This document shows, in pieces, positions 33,733-42,574 of a stretch of DNA of 64,000 nt. The notes under the pieces were generated by a model, which did no database searches, was not told the origin of the DNA, and saw nothing but the letters and a program-made list of their open reading frames with translations. The stretch's first letter is position 1; the number at the start of each line of letters is the position of its first letter. Source of the DNA: Methylophaga thiooxydans DMS010 (GTDB taxonomy: Bacteria; Pseudomonadota; Gammaproteobacteria; Nitrosococcales; Methylophagaceae). Where the stretch lies: the NCBI RefSeq assembly GCF_000156355.1, contig NZ_GG657897.1:40659-104658 (forward strand), read 5' to 3'. Made by a program: the position numbers and the translations under genes.

Positions 33733-34206
33733 GTGCTCCACATCGCGCTGTTTGAACCGGAAATCCCCCCGAATACCGGCAATATTATTCGCCTTTGTGC
33801 CAATACGGGTGCACAACTACATTTGATCGAGCCTCTTGGCTTTGCGCTTGATGACAAAAGGCTTCGCCGAGCCGGACTGGATTATCATGAGTTTGCTAAC
33901 TTAAAAATTCATAGCGACTTTGCCCAGTTTCAGCAATGGCAACAACAAAGGCGCGTGTTTGCATGCACAACCAAAGCACGACAGCATCATCATGACGTGC
34001 AGTATCAGGATGAAGATATCTTATTGTTCGGCCCTGAATCTCGAGGCTTACCAGCCGAGGTTTTAGATAGTCTTACAGCCGAGTTCAAAATTCGAATCCC
34101 GATGTTGCCTGACAGCCGCAGCCTCAACCTCTCTAATGCTACCGGCATTATTCTCTATCAAGCATGGCAACAGCTTGGTTTCCCCGGTGCCGTCAGCTAT
34201 GACTAA
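33733..34206 (+). CDS. trmL: tRNA (cytidine(34)-2'-O)-methyltransferase TrmL
   Basis: A 157-residue SPOUT (trefoil knot) methyltransferase that modifies the wobble base of tRNA-Leu. The family motifs [29 protein letters not shown] and the knot segment [13 protein letters not shown] are present. The start is a GTG five bases after the mltD stop, so it is likely co-transcribed with mltD. Confidence 0.95.
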   Translation: MLHIALFEPEIPPNTGNIIRLCANTGAQLHLIEPLGFALDDKRLRRAGLDYHEFANLKIHSDFAQFQQWQQQRRVFACTTKARQHHHDVQYQDEDILLFGPESRGLPAEVLDSLTAEFKIRIPMLPDSRSLNLSNATGIILYQAWQQLGFPGAVSYD

Positions 34207-34416
34207 ATCACTGCTATTTCAAACCAATTTTCTAATAGTTTGATCTTGTTCAACCGCCACTAAGCCTAGCTCAAGTATAGTAAAAGCGATTTCACTTCAT
34301 TAACCGTGTTGCGTAGGTCTGACTTTCTTCAATTACACAAAAAACGTCCTTAAGATGGAAGTTACTACCAATGCTGCTATCATCGACCCTCTCTTAATTC
34401 GATAACACCTTTGTTT

Positions 34417-37400
34417 ATGCCTCGATTCAGTCTGCTGTTATTCATTTTGTTGATGCCTTGTTTTGCACTGGCGAATCAACAGCAAATGGGACAGCACGCG
34501 CTGGAGCCTGTCACATTGCAATTAAAATGGCAGCACCAATTCCAATTTGCGGGCTATATTGCTGCGAAAGAAAAAGGCTTTTATCACGACGCTGGACTTG
34601 ATGTCACGATTCATCAACGCACGCCTGATATCGAAGTCATTGATGAAGTGGTCAAAGGTAATGCGCAGTATGGCATAGGCGGTATGGGGATTTTGTCTCA
34701 CTACGCCAACGGTGCTCCAATCAAGGCCTTAGCTGCCATTTTCCAACATGACGCATTAGTCTTTCTCAGTAAGGCCGATTCGGGGATTGTTAGTCCTTAT
34801 GAGATTGCTGGAAAGCGAGTCATGTTTGATTCGTCCACGGGTAATGATGCCGTACTTCGCGTATTACTTGATGATGCAGGAATGTCGTATAACGATATCA
34901 CCATTGTGCCACAGGACTTTGCTATAGAAAGTCTGAGTAATGGTCAGGTTGATGTCATGTCAGCCTATATCACCTCGCAACCTTTTGAGTTTCGGCAAAA
35001 GGGTGAAGCGATCAACATTATCAACCCACAAAATTACGGTTTTGATTTTTATGGGGATTTACTGTTCACCAGTGTCGAAGAATTAAAAAATCATCCCGGT
35101 CGTGCTGAGCGCATGTTGCAGGCATCATTAAAAGGCTGGGACTATGCGCTGCAACATCCCGAAGAAATCATCCAGATCATAAAAAATAAATATAACAGTG
35201 CCATCAGTGTTGAACAACTGCGCTATGAAGCCCGTGAGACCAACAAACTCATTGTGCCAGAGGTCATTCCGCTTGGTACTATCCAACCCGCTCGTTTACG
35301 CCGCATAGCCGACTTGTATGCAAAGCTTGGGGTGGTTCCGCGCCTTTCAGATAAAACACTTAATCATTTTATCCATCGTCAACAAAAGACCACATTATCT
35401 CCTCAAGTTCAGCAATGGCTGACTGAACACCCTGTTCTCAAGGTCGGTATCGATCCTGACTTTGCCCCCTATGAGTGGATAAATGAAAAAGGCGAGTACG
35501 TCGGTTTGGCAGCGGAATATATTCGTCTACTGGAACAACGACTAGACGTATCTTTCCAGATAGTTCATGACAAACCTTGGCATGAAATTATGGACATGGC
35601 TAAACGTGGTGAACTGGATATGCTGTCTTGCCTGAATCAAACTGACAGTCGAGAAGAACATTTAGATTTTACAGCCCCGTATGTCTCCAACCCTGTGGTC
35701 ATTGTCAATGCAGACCGCAATGGGTATGTCGGTTCACTGGACAACCTCAACGGTAAAACCGTCGCTATTGAGGAAGGTTACTTCACTCACGAAACCTTAA
35801 GGTCGGATTACCCAGAGATCACGCTTTTACTGACAGAGAATACACAGCAAGCATTAGAGAAAGTCGCCGCCGGCGAAGCTGATGCCTATATCGGTGATGC
35901 CGCTTATGCAAATTATGCTGTGAAGAAAAATGACCTGCTGAACTTACAGTTTGCCGGTCAAATCTCAGAAACTTCGGCATATCGCATCGGTATCAGCAAG
36001 GCAAACCCGGAGTTACTCGAAGCCATCAATATGGTGCTTGATAATCTCACCGAGGCAGAACGTAAAGTCATAGAGGATAAATGGCTAGGCCTTACTGTCA
36101 CCAGTGGTCCACAACTAGCAACGTTAATTAAAATCTCGTCTGCCGTTATGGTGTTGTTTCTTTTGTTTGCTTACTGGATTTATCGACTTAGAAAATCGGG
36201 ACGTGCTCTGGCTCAAAGTGAAACCAGGCTTCGTGAAGTATTAAATGCCTCTCCCGTACCGCAGGGTATTTTAAATGAAGTTGGACAGGTGACTTATTTA
36301 AATCAGGCATTCATCACTACCTTTGGTTACACACTCGCTGATATTCCTACCGTTAATGATTGGTGGCAGAAAGCATTTCCCGAAAAAACGCATCGTGAAA
36401 CCATCCAAGCAGAATGGCAATTACACATTGAAGACTCGCTTAACCGGAGTGACACGTTAAAACCTGTAGAAAGCGATGTCGTCTGCAAAAATGGTGATAA
36501 AAAAACTGTTATTTGTAATGCCACACATGTTGCTTCAGCAACAGATAAACACACGCTGGTCATTCTTTACGATATTAGCGAACGTAAAAAAGCGGAAGAA
36601 CGGCTCAAAATGTCCGGCCGCGTATTCAATCAAGCGCATGAAGGCATTTTGATTACTGATGCCAAAGGCTTGCTTGTTGATGTAAACCCGGCTTTTTCTG
36701 AAATCACCGGCTATAGCCGAGAAGAAGTGATTGGTAAAAATCCTTCCATCTTACAATCAGACAAACACAGCCGTGTTTTCTTCCAAGAAATGTGGACTAG
36801 CTTAGAAGAGAAAGGGCACTGGCAAGGTGAAATCTGGAACCTGAAAAAGAACGGTCAGCTATTTGCCGAGTTACTAACGATTTCAACCTTAGTCGACGAG
36901 CGTGGTGAAACGCTACATTATCTCGGCTTATTTTCAGATATTACCCAAAGTAAAGAACAGCAACATGCGCTGGAGTTGATGGCACATTACGATATGCTCA
37001 CCCAGCTTCCTAACAGAACATTATTTGCCGATCGCTTCCATCAAGCCATCGCTCATAGTAAGCGTAATCACAGCTTACTCGCTGTGGTTTTTTTAGATCT
37101 GGATGGCTTCAAGCCAGTTAATGATCGTTACGGCCATGACGTTGGTGATCAATTACTGATCGAAGTTGCACAACGCATTAAAGCCAGTATTCGCCAAGAT
37201 GATACCGCGTCACGGTTGGGTGGTGATGAGTTTGTTTTATTACTGAATGATATTAGCTCCGTCGACCACTGTGAACGGCTGATTAATCGCATTCGTCACG
37301 CTATTGAACTGCCGTACCAACTCGACGAAGACACAATAAGCTTAAGCGCCAGCTTAGGCATTACGATTTATCCACTTGACGATGCAGATGCCGACACCCT

Positions 37401-38649
37401 GCTCAGACATGCCGATCAGGCCATGTATCAGGCTAAATTAGCCGGACGGCAGCGCCATCACATTTTTGATGCATTACACGATCAACAGATAAGCCAACAA
37501 CAAAATCAATATAAAGCCATACAAGATGCGCTTAAGGCTGATCAACTTGTGCTGCATTATCAACCCAAGGTCAACATGGGAACCGGCCAAATCATCGGTG
37601 TAGAAGCTTTGATCCGCTGGAACCATCCGGAACATGGTTTGGTACTACCTGGCCGCTTTCTCCCCGCAATACAAGGTACAGAGCTAGAAATTCACGTCGG
37701 TAACTGGGTTATCGAGCATGTCATGCAACAAGTCGAAGCATGGTTGCGAGATGGTATCGAAATGGAAATCAGCATTAATATTTCGTCACACCATCTGCAA
37801 TGGAAGGGTTTCTTTGAACAACTGGATCATGTGCTAGGACGACACCCTCATGTGCCGGCTAACTTACTGCAACTAGAAATTTTAGAGAGTAGTGTATTGA
37901 GCGATATCAATAAGATATCCAGTATCATCAATACCTGCCGAAATGTTCTGGGCATTCGGATTTCTTTGGATGATTTTGGCACGGGTTACTCATCCTTAAC
38001 CCACCTTCGCCACCTGCCCGTTGATGTGGTCAAAATTGATCAAAGCTTTGTCCGCGACATTATCGATGATCCCAACGACTACACCATTATTGATGGCGTT
38101 ATTGGGCTCACCCAAGCTTTCCACCATCAAGTTATTGCAGAAGGCGTTGAGACCATTGAGCATGGACTGATGTTGATGACGATGGGCTGTGAACTAGCGC
38201 AGGGCTATGTGATTGCGAAACCCATGCCTGCCAAGGACTTCACTGAATGGTTTTCTAACTATAAGCCCAATCCACAATGGCTTAAACATGCCGAAGCATC
38301 TCTAGATTCTCAACAAACCATGATTCAACTGATGCGTATTCAAGGCCATCACTGGTTAGACAAAATTATCCACAACCTACAGTCAACACCAGACAAAATT
38401 GAACACTGGCCATTAATGAATCATAAAAAGAGCCACTTTATGCATTGGCTGGAACAAGCTAAAAAACAAAACTTGTTCAATAAAACCTGGCGCGAAGATA
38501 TCAAACTGGCTTACACCGAGCTTTATCATGAAGCGAATAGCCTGAAATACCAATTTCAAGAAGGCTATGAAGATGCCGGTGAAATAGGTATTAAAGGCTT
38601 ATACGAGCGCTTCCAAACGATTGAATCACTGTTACGTGAATTTGATTAA
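34417..38649 (+). CDS. Dual solute-binding, PAS-PAS-GGDEF-EAL sensor
   Basis: A 1410-residue membrane receptor controlling cyclic di-GMP. A signal peptide leads to an NMT1/THI5-like binding domain (about residues 25-300, with QLKWQHQFQFAGYIAAKEKG) and an SBP_bac_3 domain (about 335-560). A transmembrane helix near 570-590 precedes two PAS domains. GGDEF lies at 935-939 with an intact I-site (RQDD), and EAL at 1063-1065 with DDFGTGYSSL and IAEGVE. Both catalytic halves thus look active. The last ~100 residues (from GHHWLDKIIHN) resemble a CZB zinc domain lacking its usual cysteine. The ATG at 34417 is preferred over a TTG two codons earlier. Confidence 0.88.
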   Translation: MPRFSLLLFILLMPCFALANQQQMGQHALEPVTLQLKWQHQFQFAGYIAAKEKGFYHDAGLDVTIHQRTPDIEVIDEVVKGNAQYGIGGMGILSHYANGAPIKALAAIFQHDALVFLSKADSGIVSPYEIAGKRVMFDSSTGNDAVLRVLLDDAGMSYNDITIVPQDFAIESLSNGQVDVMSAYITSQPFEFRQKGEAINIINPQNYGFDFYGDLLFTSVEELKNHPGRAERMLQASLKGWDYALQHPEEIIQIIKNKYNSAISVEQLRYEARETNKLIVPEVIPLGTIQPARLRRIADLYAKLGVVPRLSDKTLNHFIHRQQKTTLSPQVQQWLTEHPVLKVGIDPDFAPYEWINEKGEYVGLAAEYIRLLEQRLDVSFQIVHDKPWHEIMDMAKRGELDMLSCLNQTDSREEHLDFTAPYVSNPVVIVNADRNGYVGSLDNLNGKTVAIEEGYFTHETLRSDYPEITLLLTENTQQALEKVAAGEADAYIGDAAYANYAVKKNDLLNLQFAGQISETSAYRIGISKANPELLEAINMVLDNLTEAERKVIEDKWLGLTVTSGPQLATLIKISSAVMVLFLLFAYWIYRLRKSGRALAQSETRLREVLNASPVPQGILNEVGQVTYLNQAFITTFGYTLADIPTVNDWWQKAFPEKTHRETIQAEWQLHIEDSLNRSDTLKPVESDVVCKNGDKKTVICNATHVASATDKHTLVILYDISERKKAEERLKMSGRVFNQAHEGILITDAKGLLVDVNPAFSEITGYSREEVIGKNPSILQSDKHSRVFFQEMWTSLEEKGHWQGEIWNLKKNGQLFAELLTISTLVDERGETLHYLGLFSDITQSKEQQHALELMAHYDMLTQLPNRTLFADRFHQAIAHSKRNHSLLAVVFLDLDGFKPVNDRYGHDVGDQLLIEVAQRIKASIRQDDTASRLGGDEFVLLLNDISSVDHCERLINRIRHAIELPYQLDEDTISLSASLGITIYPLDDADADTLLRHADQAMYQAKLAGRQRHHIFDALHDQQISQQQNQYKAIQDALKADQLVLHYQPKVNMGTGQIIGVEALIRWNHPEHGLVLPGRFLPAIQGTELEIHVGNWVIEHVMQQVEAWLRDGIEMEISINISSHHLQWKGFFEQLDHVLGRHPHVPANLLQLEILESSVLSDINKISSIINTCRNVLGIRISLDDFGTGYSSLTHLRHLPVDVVKIDQSFVRDIIDDPNDYTIIDGVIGLTQAFHHQVIAEGVETIEHGLMLMTMGCELAQGYVIAKPMPAKDFTEWFSNYKPNPQWLKHAEASLDSQQTMIQLMRIQGHHWLDKIIHNLQSTPDKIEHWPLMNHKKSHFMHWLEQAKKQNLFNKTWREDIKLAYTELYHEANSLKYQFQEGYEDAGEIGIKGLYERFQTIESLLREFD

Positions 38650-38656
38650 AAACACT

Positions 38657-39610
38657 TCAGTCAGCAAGAAATCGCCCCAAACTGCGTGGTGACTCATCAA
38701 CTTTCCAGCGGGAACTCTCTTGCATCGTTTCTAAGTTGATAACAGAGACATCATTGCTGAACCAGTTTGTAACGAATCCTTGTGTACCATCGGATGATAA
38801 AGAAATGCTCTCGGGCATTTCTCCAACGGGGATTTGTGTCAATTTTTTGAGCGTACTGACATCAAAGACCCACACATCATTACTGCCCTGATTGGCAACC
38901 ATAACGTGACTGTTATCATGCGTGACATCAACACCATACGGCGCCATTCCTGTCTCAACAGTCGCTTTCACTTCATAGCTTTGACCATCAATGACGGTTA
39001 GCTTATCGTCCTGAATAGAAGTGACGAAAATATGGTTTCCATCAGGACTAACCGAAACAGCATAAGGCGCTTTACCTGTGGGCACTTCGGCATACTGGCG
39101 AGGTCTATCCGCATCTAACACAGACAAAGTATTGCTGTTTCGGTTAGCCACATATAGTCGTCGTTTTTTTGTATCCAAGGCAAGGCCCGCGGGGTTTTCC
39201 CCAACAGCTAATATGTCAACGACCAAACGTGACTCGGCATTGATAACCAATATGGCATTACGCTCCCAATCAGAAACAAATACCTGACGTTTACCAGAGT
39301 CATCCACAACAATGCCAAACGGTTGCCCACCGGTTTTTATTTCATCGATGACAGCATAGGTCGTCATGTCAATCACACTGATTTTTCCCATCTCAGGGTG
39401 AGTGACATAAAAACGGTTGCGTAAGCTATCAATCGCCACGCCAACAGGTGCCTTGCTAACATCGACTTTAGCCAAGACTTTGCCTTCTTGCTCCAAATCG
39501 AGCACCGACACTCTATCAACCGCTTGGTGCGTTAAAAATGCCCGCTCTGCTGCCACAGGTATCGCGACTAATAACAGCGAACTCAAACCGATACGCAATA
39601 AAGGCTTCAT
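38657..39610 (-). CDS. YVTN-type beta-propeller protein, exported
   Basis: A 317-residue protein with a signal peptide (hydrophobic to about residue 20). About seven repeats of the YVTN type follow, each with a phrase such as VSVLDLEQ, FYVTHPEMGKISVID or LYVANRNSNTLSVLD. It resembles the PQQ-linked beta-propeller proteins often found in alcohol-oxidation clusters. The gene follows the MxaD-like gene with no gap and is read away from mxaF. A periplasmic role with methanol dehydrogenase is inferred from position. MxaE is a possible equivalent, but I cannot decide this from sequence. Confidence 0.8.
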   Translation of the reverse strand: MKPLLRIGLSSLLLVAIPVAAERAFLTHQAVDRVSVLDLEQEGKVLAKVDVSKAPVGVAIDSLRNRFYVTHPEMGKISVIDMTTYAVIDEIKTGGQPFGIVVDDSGKRQVFVSDWERNAILVINAESRLVVDILAVGENPAGLALDTKKRRLYVANRNSNTLSVLDADRPRQYAEVPTGKAPYAVSVSPDGNHIFVTSIQDDKLTVIDGQSYEVKATVETGMAPYGVDVTHDNSHVMVANQGSNDVWVFDVSTLKKLTQIPVGEMPESISLSSDGTQGFVTNWFSNDVSVINLETMQESSRWKVDESPRSLGRFLAD

Positions 39611-40138
39611 TTATTTTTGACCTTCCAGCTCTGCTTTTAACGCATTCATACCGTCTTGAGCAAAATCGGTCATCGCTTCAACGGCCGCTTCATCACTATA
39701 ATGTTCTGGTGGGAAATTCCCTGTGTCAGCACGATAAAACCGTCCCTGCCAGAGCATTTCTGTACCGGCATCAGACTCGGTTAGCTCAACACTGACACTA
39801 TAGAAACTGACTGGAAACACTTCGATATCTTCTTCAAGCAGACGATATCCCAGATAATGCCGGTCGGCATCTAACTCATCCAGACTTTCCGTAATCGTAC
39901 CCTTATCTTTAAATGCTAAAACACGCGTACCTTGTTCATCTGTCGGTACCGATGACTCCACCGATGGATGCCAGTCAGCGATAGCATTAAAGTCACTTAC
40001 TTTCTCCCATACCGCTTCGATAGGTGCCTCAATGACGACGCTTTCATCAATTTTTTGGGGAGTGGGGCCATGTGCAAATACAGCATTTGACAGAAGTAGC
40101 TGTGACGCGACCAAGGCAGTGGTTGCCCATCTATTCAT
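39611..40138 (-). CDS. mxaD: MxaD-like SRPBCC periplasmic protein
   Basis: A 175-residue exported protein (signal peptide ending near AVFAHG) with an SRPBCC/START-like fold (VVIEAPIEAVWEKVSDFNAIADWHPS is the typical start of the fold). Family length and fold match MxaD, which in other methylotrophs supports electron transfer between methanol dehydrogenase and cytochrome cL. In Methylobacterium mxaD follows mxaL; here it lies about 2.4 kb upstream of mxaF on the opposite strand. The orthology call rests on fold and neighbourhood. Confidence 0.72.
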   Translation of the reverse strand: MNRWATTALVASQLLLSNAVFAHGPTPQKIDESVVIEAPIEAVWEKVSDFNAIADWHPSVESSVPTDEQGTRVLAFKDKGTITESLDELDADRHYLGYRLLEEDIEVFPVSFYSVSVELTESDAGTEMLWQGRFYRADTGNFPPEHYSDEAAVEAMTDFAQDGMNALKAELEGQK

Positions 40139-40153
40139 AATTAGCCTCTAGTT

Positions 40154-40480
40154 TTACTTGTTAGGAATACGGTTTGTGTGACCCAGCGTCTCAACAGCAT
40201 CATTGACAATGCCTATCTGGGTGAAGCGATAACGCTTATCTGAATTGACTTGAGTGACGAGATCGCGATAAATCCAGAACTCTATCGTGCCGCTGGTATT
40301 TTCTTTTTTTTCAATAGAGTCCGGCTCGCCCAGAGTGCTTTTGATAAAATCTGCATCTTTCCCTGCAAACTCTTTCAAAAAGGCTAATTCTTCATACACC
40401 TTTTTTTGATCCGCCTGTGCTGACGATATGCCAGGCAACATAAAGAGAAACGATAAAGCCAATATGGGCAAAAATTTCAT
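40154..40480 (-). CDS. Exported 108-residue protein of unknown function
   Basis: The frame opens earlier, but the ATG at 40480 has AGGA before it and begins a clean signal peptide (MKFLPILALSFLFMLPG, cleavage near SSAQA). The mature part (about 85 residues) starts with a helical charged segment (KKVYEELAFLKEFAG) and continues with LGEPDS, EFWIYRDL and a beta-rich end, resembling BamE/SmpA-like small domains. It is first in a three-gene minus-strand cassette with mxaD and the beta-propeller. No family is recognised. Confidence 0.72.
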   Translation of the reverse strand: MKFLPILALSFLFMLPGISSAQADQKKVYEELAFLKEFAGKDADFIKSTLGEPDSIEKKENTSGTIEFWIYRDLVTQVNSDKRYRFTQIGIVNDAVETLGHTNRIPNK

Positions 40481-40490
40481 AGTAATCCTC

Positions 40491-40510
40491 GTGGGTTGAA
40501 AGTAACCCAC
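40491..40510. promoter_or_regulatory. Hairpin abutting the ribosome site of the 108-residue gene
   Basis: GTGGGTT-gaaagt-AACCCAC is a perfect 7-bp inverted repeat, ending only two to three bases from the ribosome site (GAGGATT on the minus strand). In RNA it would be a 5'-UTR stem; in DNA it could bind a dimeric regulator. Confidence 0.6.
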
Positions 40511-40523
40511 TTATCCTACTGAG

Positions 40524-40579
40524 CATGACCATAGCACCGTTAGAGATAACGGCTTAGATTTCACCGGGACACGGTCATG
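40524..40579. repeat. Nested inverted repeats in the divergent control region
   Basis: CATGACC (40524-40530) and GGTCATG (40573-40579) face each other 42 bases apart. Between them lies CCGTTA-gaga-TAACGG (40537-40552), a perfect 6-bp stem. Both occupy the space between the mxaD cassette and the sensor kinase gene, where divergent promoters and operators are expected. Confidence 0.55.
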
Positions 40580-40697
40580 TTACCGACTATGAATTACTCC
40601 TCATTTACCCTTCCCCTCTGTGTTCTCTTCGCATTCTGATTCATACTTCGAAAAATTATTAATACACACACAACGGGTTAACTTCCTTCCTTTACTC

Positions 40698-41669
40698 ATG
40701 AATGCTACTGATAAACAACGCATGCACCAAGATACCCTTCTCGTGCTCATCGTGACATTGCTGACCTACCTCGTGGCAGGCTATTTTGATCTGGCTGAAC
40801 GTTACATTGATTGGACTGCACTTGGCGAGATTTATCAGCTTGATGAAGCAGTCTTTGTCCTTTTAAGTGGCTGTATCGGCATGATCTGGTTTAGCTTTCG
40901 ACGTCGTTCTGAATTAACGAAAAGCTTACAAACCAACCTCGCCATGCAAAATGAACTACAACAAACCAATCAGCATATTAGCCACTTATTAGATGAAAAC
41001 AAGGCTCTTATAAAACATACCGCCCTCGTTAGAGAGTCAGAAAGACAACACCTGGCCACAGAGCTACATGACGTTTTTGGTCAACATCTCGCAGCCATGG
41101 ATGCCAACTTAACGGTAGCACTCAATGTTACTGATAATGATGACTTACAAACCATGTTGCAGTCTGTGATGGACAGTACAACGCACTTACGTTCAATCAC
41201 CAAAAATAAGCTTCGTAACCTCAAGCCCCCCATTCTAAAAAGCATCGGGTTGTCAGGTGCATTACAAGAGCTATTTCAAGATTGGCAACAGTCATTTCCT
41301 GAAATAAGTCTCTCATCGTTACTCTCTATCGAGGATGACATCCTCGATGAGGAAACCGCACTCACTTTGTATCGAGCCGTTCAGGAAGGCTTGGTCAATG
41401 TCAGTCGCCATGCTCAAGCCACTGAAGTAAGTATTGTTCTAAATGAAATAACGCCTTCTTCACTGGCTGGCAACACATCACTACATCTCAGGCTCAGCGA
41501 TAACGGTAAAGGATTACCACCCAAAGAACCTATAAAAGGTCTGGGACTAATAGGAATTCGTGAACGCGTGGAAGCACAAAGTGGCACCTTTTCTCTTGTA
41601 AAAGCAAGCCCTCAAGGCACACAGCTTGAGTTAACTATTCCTCTTAATCTGAACAAGCAAGGTATCTAA
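40698..41669 (+). CDS. mxaY: NarL-type sensor histidine kinase (proposed MxaY)
   Basis: A 323-residue membrane kinase with two transmembrane segments within the first ~75 residues and only a short external loop (about 20-25 residues). A coiled-coil linker follows, then a HisKA_3 dimerisation domain with the phospho-acceptor His in RQHLATELHDVFGQHL. The HATPase_c domain has N-box EGLVNVSRHAQATEV, DNGKGLP and GLGLIGIRERVEA. It resembles the MxaY/MoxY kinases that control methanol dehydrogenase in other methylotrophs, and its position just upstream of mxaF supports that. The ATG at 40698 is used; a GTG at 40620 is an alternative. Confidence 0.7.
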   Translation: MNATDKQRMHQDTLLVLIVTLLTYLVAGYFDLAERYIDWTALGEIYQLDEAVFVLLSGCIGMIWFSFRRRSELTKSLQTNLAMQNELQQTNQHISHLLDENKALIKHTALVRESERQHLATELHDVFGQHLAAMDANLTVALNVTDNDDLQTMLQSVMDSTTHLRSITKNKLRNLKPPILKSIGLSGALQELFQDWQQSFPEISLSSLLSIEDDILDEETALTLYRAVQEGLVNVSRHAQATEVSIVLNEITPSSLAGNTSLHLRLSDNGKGLPPKEPIKGLGLIGIRERVEAQSGTFSLVKASPQGTQLELTIPLNLNKQGI

Positions 41670-42317
41670 ATGAACACCACTGTTCTTCTTATTGATGATC
41701 ACGCAATTTTACGTGATGGCTATCAGCAATTATTAAACTCGGCTGGTTTTGATGTTGTCGCGCAAGCCAGTAGCGCTGAAGAAGGCTATCGCCTTTATCT
41801 CAACCACAAACCAGATATATGCATTATTGATATCAGTATGCCAGGCGCCGGCGGGCTGGAATGTATACGCCGAATTTGTACACGCGATCCTCAGGCATTG
41901 GTTTTAGTCTGTACTATGCACGAAGACTCAACACTTGCAATGCGTGCTATGGAGATGGGAGCGAGAGGTTACATCACCAAATCGTGTCCTTCATCGGTAT
42001 TAATTGAGGCCGTTAAAACTGTTGCTGATAAAGGCCGATATCTCAGTACTGAAATTGCTCGCTCGATAGCCATGGAAAAATTAGTGCATACCGATCAAAA
42101 AGTGCACTCATTATCACACCAAGAATTTGCCGTTTTTCGCATGGTTGCTGAGGGAAAAGGTATCAACGAGATGGCCGAAAGCCTGGCACTTGCACCTAAA
42201 ACAGTCTCTAACTATAAAACGAATATGATGAGAAAGCTGGGTACCAGCAATTTAGCTGAAATCATTTTTCTTGCTCAAAAAACGGGCATTATTCAACCAC
42301 CGCCAACAACCGTCTAA
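41670..42317 (+). CDS. mxaX: NarL/LuxR-type response regulator (proposed MxaX)
   Basis: A 215-residue regulator with a receiver domain and a LuxR-type helix-turn-helix. The acidic pocket is LLIDDH, the phosphorylation site Asp54 in CIIDISMPG, and the switch Lys104 in GYITKS. The DNA-binding part includes SHQEFAVFRMVAEGKG and PKTVSNYKTNMMRKL. It starts directly at the kinase stop, so they form one operon, and ends 257 bases before mxaF. Control of mxaF is inferred from position and from MxaXY elsewhere. Confidence 0.75.
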   Translation: MNTTVLLIDDHAILRDGYQQLLNSAGFDVVAQASSAEEGYRLYLNHKPDICIIDISMPGAGGLECIRRICTRDPQALVLVCTMHEDSTLAMRAMEMGARGYITKSCPSSVLIEAVKTVADKGRYLSTEIARSIAMEKLVHTDQKVHSLSHQEFAVFRMVAEGKGINEMAESLALAPKTVSNYKTNMMRKLGTSNLAEIIFLAQKTGIIQPPPTTV

Positions 42318-42382
42318 CCCTGTCTTAACTTTAGTACCTATCATCACCAGTATTACAGATTAAGTTAACTCATTGTTTAGTA

Positions 42383-42436
42383 GGGAAACCTTTCCCATTT
42401 ACCACTTTTACCTCCCTATATTAAGGATAGTTTCCC
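42383..42436 (+). promoter_or_regulatory. mxaF promoter region with GGGAAA/TTTCCC operator
   Basis: A palindrome GGGAAA-cc-TTTCCC (42383-42396) and another TTTCCC half-site 40 bases on (42431-42436) flank a -10-like TATATT (42417-42422). The expected -35 position (about 42394-42399) is poor and overlapped by the palindrome, a layout typical of an activator-dependent promoter. The leader from here to mxaF would be about 145 bases. Confidence 0.5.
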
Positions 42437-42574
42437 GAACCATTTCAGGCTTAGCTCTCTATCTAGCCTCTATTTAAAAACGGATGATGACTTTCGTGCT
42501 CAGTAAACGTCATAAAAACGATACTGCATCACAAAGTCAGCATGGGCTGACACTTAAAACAATTAGGAGGATAT

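Noticed and set aside
38657..39610. Beta-propeller gene as a second PQQ dehydrogenase
   Set aside because: It is too short (317 residues), has YVTN repeats and lacks the PQQ ligands and the W-motifs of quinoprotein dehydrogenases.
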